This document shows positions 44,523 to 53,315 of a stretch of DNA of 64,000 nt, piece by piece. Each line of letters starts with the position of its first letter. The stretch's first letter is position 1. The notes beneath the pieces are model-generated. The model saw only the letters and a list, made by a program, of their open reading frames with translations. It searched no databases and was not told the origin of the DNA. The stretch covers positions 124,001 to 188,000 of the forward strand of contig JBBPIE010000003.1 in the NCBI GenBank assembly GCA_038040485.1. Direction: 5' to 3'. The translations under genes and the position numbers were made by a program. Origin of the DNA: Onstottus_B arcticum. GTDB lineage: Bacteria > Acidobacteriota > Blastocatellia > UBA7656.

Positions 44523-44897
44523 ATGAGCGTGGGCCGGCCAGACGACCTTCAGCAACAGGTCATTGAATTTGCCAGAGCGACCGAAGTGCCCGAGGATTCG
44601 TTCTTGATGAGGCGGATGCCTCTAAACGACGCGGACCAGGTGCAGTTGATAATAGACGGGCTTACTTTGGCGCTGATCAGCTATTCCTATCACCGCCACC
44701 CACGAGGCGAGAATGTTCACGAGGTAATGGACGAGCTCGATCGCGTGAAGCAGGGTACCGACGAACACTCCGAACTCGAACGAAGGGCGGATGACGCCCT
44801 CGCGCTTCAAATTCCGTTCCTTGTCACGCTCAACAAGCTCCTGGAAGACTACTACCATTTGCGGCGAGAGCTCGAAGCCCGGCTGCTAACCCGGTGA
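44523..44897 (+). CDS. Hypothetical helical protein
   Basis: A 124-residue protein, all helical by eye, with no signal peptide and no recognisable motif. The N-terminus reads SVGRPDDLQQQVIEFARATE. A central segment is QVQLIIDGLTLALISYSYHR, then an acidic region, and the C-terminal helix is LLEDYYHLRRELEARLLTR. The 87-bp gap to comEC holds the divergent promoters. Coding is supported by its codon pattern and by its position between two real genes, but the function is unknown. Confidence 0.65.
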   Translation: MSVGRPDDLQQQVIEFARATEVPEDSFLMRRMPLNDADQVQLIIDGLTLALISYSYHRHPRGENVHEVMDELDRVKQGTDEHSELERRADDALALQIPFLVTLNKLLEDYYHLRRELEARLLTR

Positions 44898-45046
44898 TGA
44901 TCCGAGGAACTCGTTCGACCTGCCAGACTTGCGCCGCAGTGACACCCTACTAGTCGAGATGAAATGTTTCAAGCTCAGCGTGAAAGCCGGAACATGGATA
45001 CGCTGGTTGTTACGCCGCTTTCGCAGGATGGCAGCTTTGCGATTGA

Positions 45047-45901
45047 TCATGCCTTATCTAGTTCGGCATTTGAACTCTGAGTGAAGAGTTCGCTGATGAT
45101 GGTTATATATCTGTCAGCGAGAGCTGCAACCTCCTTGTGAGCCATTTTCAGAATGATTCCTATTTGCTCATTGCCTCCAAGCGGCACATAGTTCTTACTG
45201 ACCATATATACTTCTATTTTGCTGATAGCCGTTGCGTTAGCTTCCAAGAATTCTCTAAAGTCTTTGCCGCCCTTGTTGCTATTGCACGGCTTGCAACTCG
45301 GTACTAGATTTCCGAGTCTGTGCTCGCCGAGTTTTTTCTTGTTGATTGGTATCGCGTGTTCCATCTCCAGTTCTTTTTCATCACCGCAATAGGCACACTT
45401 GTGCGAGAAATAGTCCTTGGTGGAATTCCAGTCTTCCTCATTAAAGGACTCAAGGCCCAAACTACTGAGAATATTTCTAATGAATAGATTTTGTGCATTT
45501 CCAATGGGGTTCCCACGGTAGCGGCTATTTGACCGGCTTGAAGGTGGTCGCGCCTGTTGCTTTTTGATGGCTTGGTCTTCATTTCTTTCGTACTCAAGCA
45601 AATCAAGTTCTAGTGCGATCCCTTTTGATTCAAGATACTTTATGAATGATGGCCTGCTTGTCTCAAACCATTGACTCGTAACCCGGACTCGTTTGTTTCT
45701 GACCGCATATATTTCCGTCCAGTATCTCTTGGACTGAGCCTGTTCAATATTCTCAAGTTCGATGCAGAACGGAAAACTGAGCCCAAATGTATTCTTGGAG
45801 TATTTCAGATCAAGAAGGGAATAGATTTCGTCATGCCCCGCAATATCGCAATGAAGAAAAATTTGTTTGATGTATCGTTTGACGAGCTCACCGATTTTCA
45901 T
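45047..45901 (-). CDS. HNH endonuclease in an AT-rich patch
   Basis: A 284-residue protein. The HNH nuclease domain is at about residues 165-225: CAYCGDEKELEMEHAIPINKK, then RLGNLVPSCKPCNSNKGGKDF. Two CxxC pairs bind zinc and the histidine in MEHAIP is catalytic. The N-terminal 150 residues, with FGLSFPFCIELENIEQAQSK and a basic linker, are not recognised and may bind DNA or a partner. The codon use is visibly richer in A and T than the neighbouring genes, suggesting recent transfer. ATG 45901 has a GGGGG site just upstream. Defence or mobile-element association is likely. Confidence 0.85.
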   Translation of the reverse strand: MKIGELVKRYIKQIFLHCDIAGHDEIYSLLDLKYSKNTFGLSFPFCIELENIEQAQSKRYWTEIYAVRNKRVRVTSQWFETSRPSFIKYLESKGIALELDLLEYERNEDQAIKKQQARPPSSRSNSRYRGNPIGNAQNLFIRNILSSLGLESFNEEDWNSTKDYFSHKCAYCGDEKELEMEHAIPINKKKLGEHRLGNLVPSCKPCNSNKGGKDFREFLEANATAISKIEVYMVSKNYVPLGGNEQIGIILKMAHKEVAALADRYITIISELFTQSSNAELDKA

Positions 45902-45948
45902 GCTGACCCCCACAGATGCCTAACAACCGATAATGCACATGGTAAAGC

Positions 45949-46380
45949 CTATCTGAAGAACTGGCGGCCGCTCTTGACTGTGACGTTGCAGAACCGAGAA
46001 ATCATCGCGAAGTCCTTCAAGTTGTCTGTTACAAGTGTGGCTCCGGCTCGCCTGACGCACCGCGCAATCAGCACATCTCGAATGATTCGCTGCTTTTGAT
46101 CGTGAGGTAGCTTCGGAGTCCTCCCGCGATTCCTGGCTTTCAGACCGCGAAGCAGCGCGTTAAGGATTCGCCCTGCTTCAATCCAATCTTCGGTATCAGG
46201 CACAAGCAGCCGCTGCTCTTTATCAAATTCTCTTGCGGTCGCAGCCCAAGTCTTCGCTTGTGATGCATCAACTGCTCCCGCGATAAGCTCTTGTACGACC
46301 ACTGCTGATAGGAGATGTTTGGCAGGAAGGAGTGTGGGGTGATAGCTAATCAGAATACAAGTGTCAAAAGTAACTGGCAT
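45949..46380 (-). CDS. PIN-domain toxin (VapC-like)
   Basis: Predicted RNase toxin of 143 residues. The PIN fold is supported by the first acidic residue in TFDTCILISYHP, the middle Glu in SAVVVQELIAGAVDAS, the third in IIRDVLIARCVRRAGATLV, and the last in VTDNLKDFAMI, which lines up with the DxN of PIN domains. The gene overlaps by one base the stop of the small gene upstream, consistent with translational coupling to an antitoxin. It starts an AT-richer patch together with the HNH gene to its left. Confidence 0.85.
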   Translation of the reverse strand: MPVTFDTCILISYHPTLLPAKHLLSAVVVQELIAGAVDASQAKTWAATAREFDKEQRLLVPDTEDWIEAGRILNALLRGLKARNRGRTPKLPHDQKQRIIRDVLIARCVRRAGATLVTDNLKDFAMISRFCNVTVKSGRQFFR

Positions 46381-46562
46381 CAGCCTACCCTGCGGTCTCG
46401 CTTGTCATAAGTGTCCTTCCAGGCCCGCTGAAACATCCTGTCGGCCTTGCTCTGAGTATTCTTAATGTCGGCGGTCTTCGAAGATTTCTGGGCAACGGCA
46501 CGGCCAGTCCCGCTGTCACGCCTTACATTCCTTGGTTGGTTACCATTGTTGTTGCGCGCCAT
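46380..46562 (-). CDS. Small basic protein, likely antitoxin partner of the PIN toxin
   Basis: A 60-residue, strongly basic protein (ARNNNGNQPRNVRRDSGTG, QKSSKTADIKNTQSKADRMF) with an excellent ribosome site (GGGAGGTGACTG) before the ATG on the minus strand. It shows no ribbon-helix-helix or AbrB motif that I can see, so it is an unusual partner for a VapC-like toxin. Its position and one-base overlap with the toxin are the main evidence. The C-terminal KDTYDKRDRRVG may bind the PIN active site. Confidence 0.65.
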   Translation of the reverse strand: MARNNNGNQPRNVRRDSGTGRAVAQKSSKTADIKNTQSKADRMFQRAWKDTYDKRDRRVG

Positions 46563-46766
46563 CAGTCACCTCCCAGCTTGGTTTGATGAATTAAAGCATA
46601 GACCGAAAGAATTGACTAGATGTGCAAAGCTGACGGCTCAAAACGGGCTTCTGACGTCCGGGCGCAACCATGCCGCATTAGCGGCTCATTTGCGCTCCTG
46701 CGGCCTGACGTAGCCGAACCCTCAATGCTAGAATCTCCGCGCCAACCACGACTCAACTGAGGAAGC

Positions 46767-48128
46767 ATGGACTACACGGAAAACATACTCGGACTTATAG
46801 GCGCGACGCCGCTGGTTAAGCTCAGCAAACTCGCGAAAGGCATCGACGCGCTGGTGCTGGCCAAGATGGAATCGCTCAACCCGGGCGGCTCGGTCAAGGA
46901 TCGCATCGGCGTCTCGATGATCGACGCCGCCGAACGCGACGGCCGGCTCAAGCCCGGCGGCACCGTCGTCGAAGCCACAAGCGGCAACACCGGCATCGGC
47001 CTTGCGCTGGTGTGCGCAGTGCGCGGGTACAAGGCCGTGTTTGTGATGACCGACAAATGCTCGGTCGAAAAAGTCCGCTACCTCAAAGCACTCGGTTCCG
47101 ACGTCGTAGTCGTCCCCGTAGCCGCCAAGCCCGACTCGCCCGACCACTACGTCAACACCGCGCGGCGAATCTCAAAGGAAACTCCCAACTCGCTGTTCGT
47201 CTTTCAGTACGGCAATCCCGCAAACCCCGAAGCTCACTACCGGACGACCGGGCCGGAGCTTTGGGAACAGACTGAAGGCCGGATCACGCATTTCGTCTCG
47301 GGCATCGGGACCGGCGGAACGATCAGCGGGACCGGGCGCTATTTGAAAGAAAAGAACTCGAAGATCAAAGTCATCGGCGCCGACCCGTACGGCTCGGTCT
47401 TCAAGACTTACAAAGAAACCGGCAAGCTCATGCAAGGCACGCCTTATCTGGTCGAGGGCATCGGGCAGGAGATCATTCCCGAGAATGTGCACTTCAAGTA
47501 CATCGACCAGGTCATCAACGTAACCGACAAGGATTCGTTTCAGATGGCGCGGCGGCTTGGCCGCGAAGAAGGCATCTTCTGCGGCGGCTCGACCGGTACC
47601 AACGTCGTTGCCGCGCTGCAAGTCGCGCGCGATCTCGGCAAAGACGACGTGGTCGTGTTCATCGTATGCGACACCGGCGAGCGCTATCTCTCGAAGTTCC
47701 TTTCCGACGAGTGGATGAAGGAGAAGCGAATGCTGGGCGTCGAGAAGATGACGGTAGGTCTGATCAACCAGCTCAAGTCGGACGATTCGACTCCGCATCT
47801 CGTGTCGGTTAGCCCCGATCAAAAGGTGGCCGATGCGCTTCAGATGATGAACAGCTACGGGCTGTCGCAACTGCCCGTGTTGGAGGAAGGCAAGTCGGTC
47901 GGGAGTTTGAGAGAAGGTCCGCTGATGGCCAAGCTTCTGGACAACCGCGAACTCATGCAGTCTAAGGTTTCGGACGTGATGGACGCGGCGCTTCCGGTTG
48001 TTCCTGAGGACGCGCCGGTCGAAACAGCAGTGAAATACTTGAAGCGCTCGCCGGCGCTGCTGGTTGAGGAATACGGCCGCATAGTCGGAATCATCACACG
48101 CCACGACGTGCTGGATGTGCATCAGTGA
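46767..48128 (+). CDS. cbs: Cystathionine beta-synthase
   Basis: PLP enzyme joining homocysteine and serine to cystathionine, first step of transsulfuration. The PLP lysine is seen in NPGGSVKDRIGVSMID (about residues 36-51), with the phosphate loop SGIGTGGTISGTGRY and the substrate loop ATSGNTGIGLAL. Residues 330 to 453 form a pair of CBS domains (VSVSPDQKVADALQMMN, VVPEDAPVETAVKYL), typically an allosteric site for S-adenosylmethionine or adenosine nucleotides. The length is typical of CBS with a regulatory tail. GAGGAAGC precedes the ATG. An O-acetylserine sulfhydrylase activity is the main alternative. Confidence 0.92.
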   Translation: MDYTENILGLIGATPLVKLSKLAKGIDALVLAKMESLNPGGSVKDRIGVSMIDAAERDGRLKPGGTVVEATSGNTGIGLALVCAVRGYKAVFVMTDKCSVEKVRYLKALGSDVVVVPVAAKPDSPDHYVNTARRISKETPNSLFVFQYGNPANPEAHYRTTGPELWEQTEGRITHFVSGIGTGGTISGTGRYLKEKNSKIKVIGADPYGSVFKTYKETGKLMQGTPYLVEGIGQEIIPENVHFKYIDQVINVTDKDSFQMARRLGREEGIFCGGSTGTNVVAALQVARDLGKDDVVVFIVCDTGERYLSKFLSDEWMKEKRMLGVEKMTVGLINQLKSDDSTPHLVSVSPDQKVADALQMMNSYGLSQLPVLEEGKSVGSLREGPLMAKLLDNRELMQSKVSDVMDAALPVVPEDAPVETAVKYLKRSPALLVEEYGRIVGIITRHDVLDVHQ

Positions 48129-48173
48129 GAGCGACTCGCTGGTGGTTGTCAGTAGTGTCCTGGTTTGCTGTCT

Positions 48174-48271
48174 TCTCTGCGCGACCTCTGCGACTGCGCG
48201 TCTCGGCGGTTGGTTGATCCCGAAACCCAGCTAACCGCAGAGACACAGAGGCGCAGAGGTTTACGCAGAGA
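48174..48271. repeat. AACCGC-type imperfect inverted repeat
   Basis: The left arm is 48174-48213 and the right arm 48230-48271. The right arm begins CTAACCGCAGAGACACAGAG. Terminal GGCGGTTGG pairs with CTAACCGC. Related elements are at 14055-14132 and 55719-55832. The spacing and lack of a coding frame suggest a REP-like element. Confidence 0.7.
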
Positions 48272-48315
48272 ATTGAACACATCTTGCTGCGAAGCTTGCG
48301 GCTCAGGGGGTTCAA

Positions 48316-49908
48316 ATGAACTTCGATGTAATCGTCATTGGCAGCGGGTTTGGCGGCGCGATCACCGGATGCCGCCTGGCGGAGGCCGGCTTTAAGGTTC
48401 TGATCCTCGAGCGAGGCCGCCGATGGGACAACCTGACTTATCCCCGCCAGCCCTCGGATGCCTGGATCTGGGACAACGACTCACCGGAAAAGGAGAACGG
48501 CTGGGTTGATTTTCGGGTGTTCCCAAACATGGCCGTCGCGCAAGGCTCCGCGGTAGGCGGCGGCTCGCTGATCTACGCGAGCATCTCGGTCGAGGCCCCG
48601 AAATCGGTGTTTGAAAAAGGCTGGCCGAAAGAGGTTACCTATTCGGAACTTAAGCCTCACTACGACACCGTCAAGAAATTCATGAACGTCCAGAAGATGC
48701 CCGACAACCAGCGGAACGCGCGAACAAAGTTGATGAAGGAAGGCGCGGAGAAGCTCGGTTATGGCGACCGATTTCAAATGCTCGATATGGCCGTGTCGTT
48801 CGACAAGGATCTGACCTACGACCCGGACAACCTGCCAAAGATCGGCGAAGAAAAGAAGTTTATCAACGCTCAGGGGATCGAGCAGGGCACCTGTATTCAC
48901 CTGGGGAACTGCGATGTTGGCTGTGATGTCTATGCCAAGAACACGCTCGACAAGAACTACATCCCCTGGGCGGAAAAATATAACGCCGAGGTGCGGCCGC
49001 TTCACCTCGTCACAAACATCGAGCCGGTTAGCGGCGGCTACCGGATTTCATTCGACCGAATCAACCCGTCCGCAAAGACTCGAACCGCGGGAAGCGAAAC
49101 GGCCAGAATCGTCATCGTCGCCGCGGGATCGCTCGGTTCCACCGAGTTATTGTTGCGATGCCGCGACGTGAATCGCAGCCTTCCCAACATCAGCCGGTTT
49201 CTGGGACGCAACTGGAGCAGCAACGGCGATTTCCTGACGCCCGCGCTCTATGCGGACTTCAATATCTCGGCGGCAAAGGGACCGTCGATCTCGAGCGCCA
49301 TCAGCTTCCTGGACGGAGCAGTGAACGGGCAGACCTTCTGGATCGAGGATGGCGGCTTCCCAAATCTCGTGACCAATCTCGCACGAAAGCAGCGCGAGCG
49401 GTACGACAAGGGAGCTTACGCAAAATCGCTGATCAAGCAGATAGACGATTTACTGTTGAAGGTTGATCTGTTTAGCAACGCGATGCCCTGGTTCGCGCAG
49501 GGAGTCGACGCGGGCAACGGCGTCTTCTCGATGAAGCGGCCCTGGTGGTTCTTCGGTCCCCGCCAGTTTCATTTGTCGTGGGATGTCGCGAAGTCCAGGC
49601 CGGTGTTCGATACCATCATCGACATGCACAAGCGCCTTGCCAAAGCGACCGGGGGGTTGCCGCTTGTTCCACCGACCTGGACGTTCGGTCAGAATCTCGT
49701 GACCCCGCACCCGCTTGGCGGCTGCAACATGGGAGACACGCCCGCCACGGGGGTTGTAGATCACACTGGCAATGTTTTCGGCTACCCGAATCTGTACGTG
49801 GCGGACGCGGCGATCATCCCGACGCCGCTGGGTGTCAATCCATCTCGCACAATCGGCGCCGTGGCCGAGAGAATCGCGAAGCTGATGGTAGAGCGCGGAG
49901 GATCGTAA
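48316..49908 (+). CDS. GMC-family oxidoreductase (cholesterol oxidase-like)
   Basis: Flavoprotein of 530 residues. The FAD dinucleotide motif is at the N-terminus: VIVIGSGFGGAITGCRLAEA (residues 5-24) and KVLILERGRRWDNL. Next are GGGSLIYASI near residue 90 and the C-terminal NYxNxx-like block: TFGQNLVTPHPLGGCNMGDT and YVADAAIIPTPLGVNPSRTI, the hallmark of the GMC C-terminal domain with the catalytic His. No signal peptide or Tat motif is visible. It oxidises an alcohol; the substrate (sterol, sugar or other) is unknown. Confidence 0.9.
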   Translation: MNFDVIVIGSGFGGAITGCRLAEAGFKVLILERGRRWDNLTYPRQPSDAWIWDNDSPEKENGWVDFRVFPNMAVAQGSAVGGGSLIYASISVEAPKSVFEKGWPKEVTYSELKPHYDTVKKFMNVQKMPDNQRNARTKLMKEGAEKLGYGDRFQMLDMAVSFDKDLTYDPDNLPKIGEEKKFINAQGIEQGTCIHLGNCDVGCDVYAKNTLDKNYIPWAEKYNAEVRPLHLVTNIEPVSGGYRISFDRINPSAKTRTAGSETARIVIVAAGSLGSTELLLRCRDVNRSLPNISRFLGRNWSSNGDFLTPALYADFNISAAKGPSISSAISFLDGAVNGQTFWIEDGGFPNLVTNLARKQRERYDKGAYAKSLIKQIDDLLLKVDLFSNAMPWFAQGVDAGNGVFSMKRPWWFFGPRQFHLSWDVAKSRPVFDTIIDMHKRLAKATGGLPLVPPTWTFGQNLVTPHPLGGCNMGDTPATGVVDHTGNVFGYPNLYVADAAIIPTPLGVNPSRTIGAVAERIAKLMVERGGS

Positions 49909-49936
49909 CTTCGCCCAGGGCCGCTGAGCGAAGTTG

Positions 49937-49958
49937 CATAGACTTTAGTCTGTGTCCT
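49937..49958 (+). repeat. Half copy of the CATAGACTTTAGTC element
   Basis: Contains GCATAGACTTTAGTCTGTGT, identical to the core arm of the perfect inverted repeat at 57750-57857. No matching second arm is seen near here, so it looks like a solo or decayed copy. It lies between the GMC gene and the M28 peptidase gene. Confidence 0.65.
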
Positions 49959-50112
49959 GCATGTTTGCTATCGGCGGCGTAGGGTAGTGGTGTTGAAACT
50001 ATGTTGAAGGGCGCGCCCATCGGTGATCTCAAATGACTTTGCGAGTTTCGAAGACTTTGTGGTCACATCGAGAACACTTACTTGAAACCCGGATAGCCGA
50101 CGAGAGGAACGG

Positions 50113-51144
50113 TTGAAGTTCAAGATAAAACTGTTTCCAAGCGGACACCGGGAGTGGTTCTGGGTCGCGATTCAGGTCTTTGTGTTCGGGTTTCTGTTCA
50201 TTGTTGCCAGCTTCTACGTGACAAGCATGCCCGGCCGGTCCTATTCAGGACCGCTTCGGCCGCTGACTGAGATTGAAGTGCAAAGCCGCGACCGGCTAAG
50301 GACGCACATCTCGACGCTTGCGGAACGGATCGGCGAGCGAAACATCAAGCATTACGAATCGCTGAAGGCGTCGCTCGAGAACATCGAGAGCGATCTTCGA
50401 GGGATGGGGTTCGAGGTCGCCGAACAGGAATTCTCGGTTGATGGGAAGGCGGTGAAAAACATCGACGCCGAAATCCGCGGAACGGAAATGCCCGATCAGA
50501 TCATTGTTGTCGGCGTGCACTACGATTCGGTCTCGGGCAGTCCGGGAGCAAACGACAACGCGAGCGGCGTCGCGGCGTTATTGGAGCTGGCCAGGGTCTT
50601 CAAAGCGCAAAGCCCGAGGCGGACACTTCGCTTCGTAGCATTCGTCAACGAGGAGCCGCCGTACTTCCAGACCGAGGAAATGGGCAGCCGCATTTATGCG
50701 CGCCGAACTCGCGAGCGCGGCGAGAACATCGTTGCCATGCTCTCGCTCGAGACGATCGGCTACTACTCGGACGCCGAGAAGAGGCAGATCTATCCGTTCC
50801 CGTTCAGCTTGTTTTATCCGAGCAAGGGCAACTTCGTCGGTTTCGTCGGCAACACGTCGTCGCGATCGCTCACCCGGAGGGCAGTGCGAGTCTTCCGCGA
50901 AGGCGCAGCGTTTCCGAGCGAAGGCGTTGCCGCTCCCGGGTGGCTTACCGGAATCGGCTGGTCCGATCAGTGGTCTTTTTGGAAAGAAGACTATCCGGGC
51001 GTGATGATCACCGACGCAGCGATATTCCGCTACCCGAACTATCACCGGAGGTCCGACACACCCGACAAGATAGATTTTGATCGAATGGTCAGGGTTGTTT
51101 CGGGGATAAGTCAGGTCGTTGAGGATCTGGCGAACGCGAATTGA
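50113..51144 (+). CDS. M28-family metallopeptidase (membrane-anchored)
   Basis: A 343-residue peptidase of the aminopeptidase Y/S family, N-terminally anchored by one span (VAIQVFVFGFLFIVASFYVT). The metal-binding residues are in VVGVHYDSVSGSPGANDNAS (first His and Asp), in AFVNEEPPYF (catalytic Glu pair), in LSLETIGYYS and in WLTGIGWSDQWSFWKEDY, and the final His is in RYPNYHRRSDTPD. It would act on peptides in the periplasm. The start is TTG 50113 with GAGAGGAAC before it. Its 3' end overlaps the membrane gene at 51089 by about 56 bp. Confidence 0.88.
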   Translation: MKFKIKLFPSGHREWFWVAIQVFVFGFLFIVASFYVTSMPGRSYSGPLRPLTEIEVQSRDRLRTHISTLAERIGERNIKHYESLKASLENIESDLRGMGFEVAEQEFSVDGKAVKNIDAEIRGTEMPDQIIVVGVHYDSVSGSPGANDNASGVAALLELARVFKAQSPRRTLRFVAFVNEEPPYFQTEEMGSRIYARRTRERGENIVAMLSLETIGYYSDAEKRQIYPFPFSLFYPSKGNFVGFVGNTSSRSLTRRAVRVFREGAAFPSEGVAAPGWLTGIGWSDQWSFWKEDYPGVMITDAAIFRYPNYHRRSDTPDKIDFDRMVRVVSGISQVVEDLANAN

Positions 51145-51520
51145 AGCCGGCTCCCGATGTCGAAACGAAAAATACAAGCCCACAACAAATCGTAAGAACG
51201 ACAGCAAGGATCATGATCGCAACTGCCTCTTGCCCACTAATCATTCCTGAGTCGAAACACCCGATCACCCGCGCGGTTAAGAATACTGCAGACGAGCCTA
51301 ATGCAGTCGCGGCGGAATAGCGCGACAACCTTAACCAGGCGAGTAAGAGCGCGACCGCTAGTCCGATACCTAGCTGAAGAAGACCTATGAGGACTATGAC
51401 AAGGATGACTGTGAACGCTTCTGATGGCGGAGGCCGAAAGATGGCAGCAGCATAACCAAAAAGCAACGCGACTGCCGCAACAGGAATCGAGGCCATCGTT
51501 CGTAGCACGATTGAGCGCAT
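51089..51520 (-). CDS. Hypothetical membrane protein, overlapping the M28 gene tail to tail
   Basis: A 143-residue frame with four hydrophobic segments (ASIPVAAVALLFGYAAAIF, FTVILVIVLIGLLQLGIGLA, TALGSSAVFLTARVIGCF, AIMILAVVLTICCGLVFF). The pattern is that of a small integral membrane protein. The C-terminal tail (NSRSPDPQRPDLSPKQP) lies antisense to the M28 gene's end, so the true stop may be as given, or the frame may be partly spurious. The family is unknown. Confidence 0.5.
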   Translation of the reverse strand: MRSIVLRTMASIPVAAVALLFGYAAAIFRPPPSEAFTVILVIVLIGLLQLGIGLAVALLLAWLRLSRYSAATALGSSAVFLTARVIGCFDSGMISGQEAVAIMILAVVLTICCGLVFFVSTSGAGFNSRSPDPQRPDLSPKQP

Positions 51521-51631
51521 AACCGGATTCTACCGGAGGTCAACACCCTCGATATGCCGCGAGAGCCAAGAGTAATCCCAACAAGAACAGGGCGCCGATC
51601 TGCTGTGAGCGAGTGAAGCGCATAGAAGAAA

Positions 51632-51717
51632 GCAAAGGGCAAAGAGCAAAGCGCAAAGAGCCAAGGGCGGCGCTACTTCTTACCCTTTGCTCTTTGCTCT
51701 TTGCTTTTTGCTCTTAC
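51632..51717. repeat. Heptamer inverted-repeat array 2 (word GCAAAGR / CTCTTTG)
   Basis: Left arm 51632-51666 is five heptamers: GCAAAGG, GCAAAGA, GCAAAGC, GCAAAGA, GCCAAGG. Right arm 51683-51717 is five: CCCTTTG, two CTCTTTG, CTTTTTG, CTCTTAC. The spacer is 16 bp. The right arm includes the TAA stop of pepA (51714-51716 on the minus strand), so the array directly abuts and overlaps the end of that gene. Confidence 0.88.
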
Positions 51718-53222
51718 CCTTTCGCGGCGTGGTTGCAGACGTAGTTGATCAACGTGCGGATCGCGACTCCGGTCGGACCTTTTGCCATGTGAGGCTTGCG
51801 TTCGTTCTCCCAGGCGGTGCCGGCGATGTCCAGATGACACCACGGCGTGTCTTCGGCAAACTCGCGTATGAAGTAAGCTCCGGTGATCGTGCCCGCGTAG
51901 CGACCCGCCGAGTTCTTGATGTCCGCAATGTCGCTCTTGATCAGCTCGCGATAGTCCGCGTCCATCGGCAATTGCCAGAAGCGTTCACCCACTTCGCGCG
52001 CCGCTTCGCGCAACTCGTCAATGAACGCCTGATCGTTGCCGAGTATCGCGACGTTGACCGGGCCAAGCGCGATCGACACCGCGCCGGTCAGCGTCGCAAG
52101 GTCGATGATCTTCGTAGCTCCCAGCTTGCGCGCGTAAGTCACAGCGTCGGCCAAGACCAGCCGTCCTTCGGCGTCGGTGTTTATCACTTCGATGGTCTTG
52201 CCGCTCATCGCTCGAAGCACGTCGCCAGGTTTGTAAGCCCGGCCCGATGGCATGTTCTCGGTCGTGGGCATGACTCCGATCACGTTGGCGCGCGGCTTGA
52301 GCTGCGCGATCGCGCGCATCGCCGCAAGCGTCGCAGCCGCGCCCGACATGTCGTACTTCATCTTCTCCATGCCCTCGGCGGGCTTGATCGAGATTCCGCC
52401 CGAGTCGAAGGTGATTCCCTTCCCGACTATCGCGAGGACTTCGGCGTCGTTGCTCATCGGCTGCGCGTCATCGGGTGAGTATCGAAGCACGATCAGCCGC
52501 GCTGGTTCGTCCGAGCCTCGCGCGACGCCCAACAGCGCTCCCATCCCGAGCTCTTTCATGCGAGCTTCGTCGAGCACGTCGATCTCGAGCCCGAACCGGT
52601 TGGCGGTTTCTTTGGAGCGTTCGGCAAGCTCGGTCGGAGTCAGAGTCGAGCTCGGCTCGTTTGAAAGCTCGCGCGCGAAGTTGACCGCTTCGCCGATTAT
52701 TCGCCCGCGTTCGACGCCCCTGGCGAGTTCGTCGTCAGCGCCGGGCGCCGCCGCAACAAGAATCAACTCGTCAATCCGGCGTTCTTCCTTGTGCTCGGTC
52801 TTGTACATGTCGGGTTCGAACAACCCGAGGAGCGCGCCTTCCACCGCGGCCTGGGCGCTGTTGCCCAGATCGAGTTGGGACCGGCGCAGTATTGCCATCG
52901 TTCGCGCGCCCTTGCCGCGAAGGAACCGGGCGGCCGCGCCGGCGACTTTTCGCACAGTGTCAAACGAGAAGTCCTCGCGCTTGCCGGCCCCGACCAGAAG
53001 CAAACGGCGCGCTCGGATGTTCCCGGGCCGATAGATGTAAACCATATCGCCCTGTTTGCCTCGCATCTCGTCGGTTCCGAGCATCTCGCTGATGATGCCG
53101 CCGGTGCGTTCGTCCAATTCCTTGAGCGCGCCGTCGGCAGCCTTCTCGCCCTCGTAGATCGTGACTACCAGCGCGTCAGCTTCGACGTCGTAGAACTTTC
53201 CAAACTCAGCTCTGACTTCCAT
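51714..53222 (-). CDS. pepA: Leucyl aminopeptidase (M17)
   Basis: Cytoplasmic metallo-exopeptidase with two metals. The catalytic domain has VGKGITFDSGGISIKP (Lys and Asp ligands), YDMSGAAATLAAM, MPTTENMPSGRAYKPGDVLR, INTDAEGRLVLADAV (the M17 signature) and ATLTGAVSIALG, ending with HLDIAGTAWEN. I take ATG 53222 (MEVRAEFGKF), since the frame further upstream only reads through the heptamer array. The upstream bases (CGCAATCGCAAG) show no classical ribosome site. Its stop lies in array 2 and its start lies just after array 3. Confidence 0.94.
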   Translation of the reverse strand: MEVRAEFGKFYDVEADALVVTIYEGEKAADGALKELDERTGGIISEMLGTDEMRGKQGDMVYIYRPGNIRARRLLLVGAGKREDFSFDTVRKVAGAAARFLRGKGARTMAILRRSQLDLGNSAQAAVEGALLGLFEPDMYKTEHKEERRIDELILVAAAPGADDELARGVERGRIIGEAVNFARELSNEPSSTLTPTELAERSKETANRFGLEIDVLDEARMKELGMGALLGVARGSDEPARLIVLRYSPDDAQPMSNDAEVLAIVGKGITFDSGGISIKPAEGMEKMKYDMSGAAATLAAMRAIAQLKPRANVIGVMPTTENMPSGRAYKPGDVLRAMSGKTIEVINTDAEGRLVLADAVTYARKLGATKIIDLATLTGAVSIALGPVNVAILGNDQAFIDELREAAREVGERFWQLPMDADYRELIKSDIADIKNSAGRYAGTITGAYFIREFAEDTPWCHLDIAGTAWENERKPHMAKGPTGVAIRTLINYVCNHAAKG

Positions 53223-53227
53223 CTTGC

Positions 53228-53315
53228 GATTGCGGATTGCGGATTGTGGATTGTGGATTGCGGATTGTGGATTCTTCTCAAATCCGCAATCCGCAATCGG
53301 CAATCCGCAATCAAC
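53228..53315. repeat. Heptamer inverted-repeat array 3 (word GATTGYG / AATCCGC)
   Basis: Left arm 53228-53269 is six heptamers (GATTGCG, GATTGCG, GATTGTG, GATTGTG, GATTGCG, GATTGTG) and then GATTCTT. Right arm 53281-53315 is AATCCGC, AATCCGC, AATCGGC, AATCCGC, AATCAAC. The array lies between pepA and smpB. It begins only six bases from the pepA start codon and overlaps the end of smpB (53311). Confidence 0.88.

Noticed and set aside
45671..46099. A plus-strand frame opposite the HNH and PIN genes
   Set aside because: It covers the complement of two supported genes and has no motif.
53223..53303. N-terminal extension of PepA through the heptamer array
   Set aside because: The extension only translates the repeat (NPQSAIRN-like units) and is absent from the family; ATG 53222 fits the M17 start.
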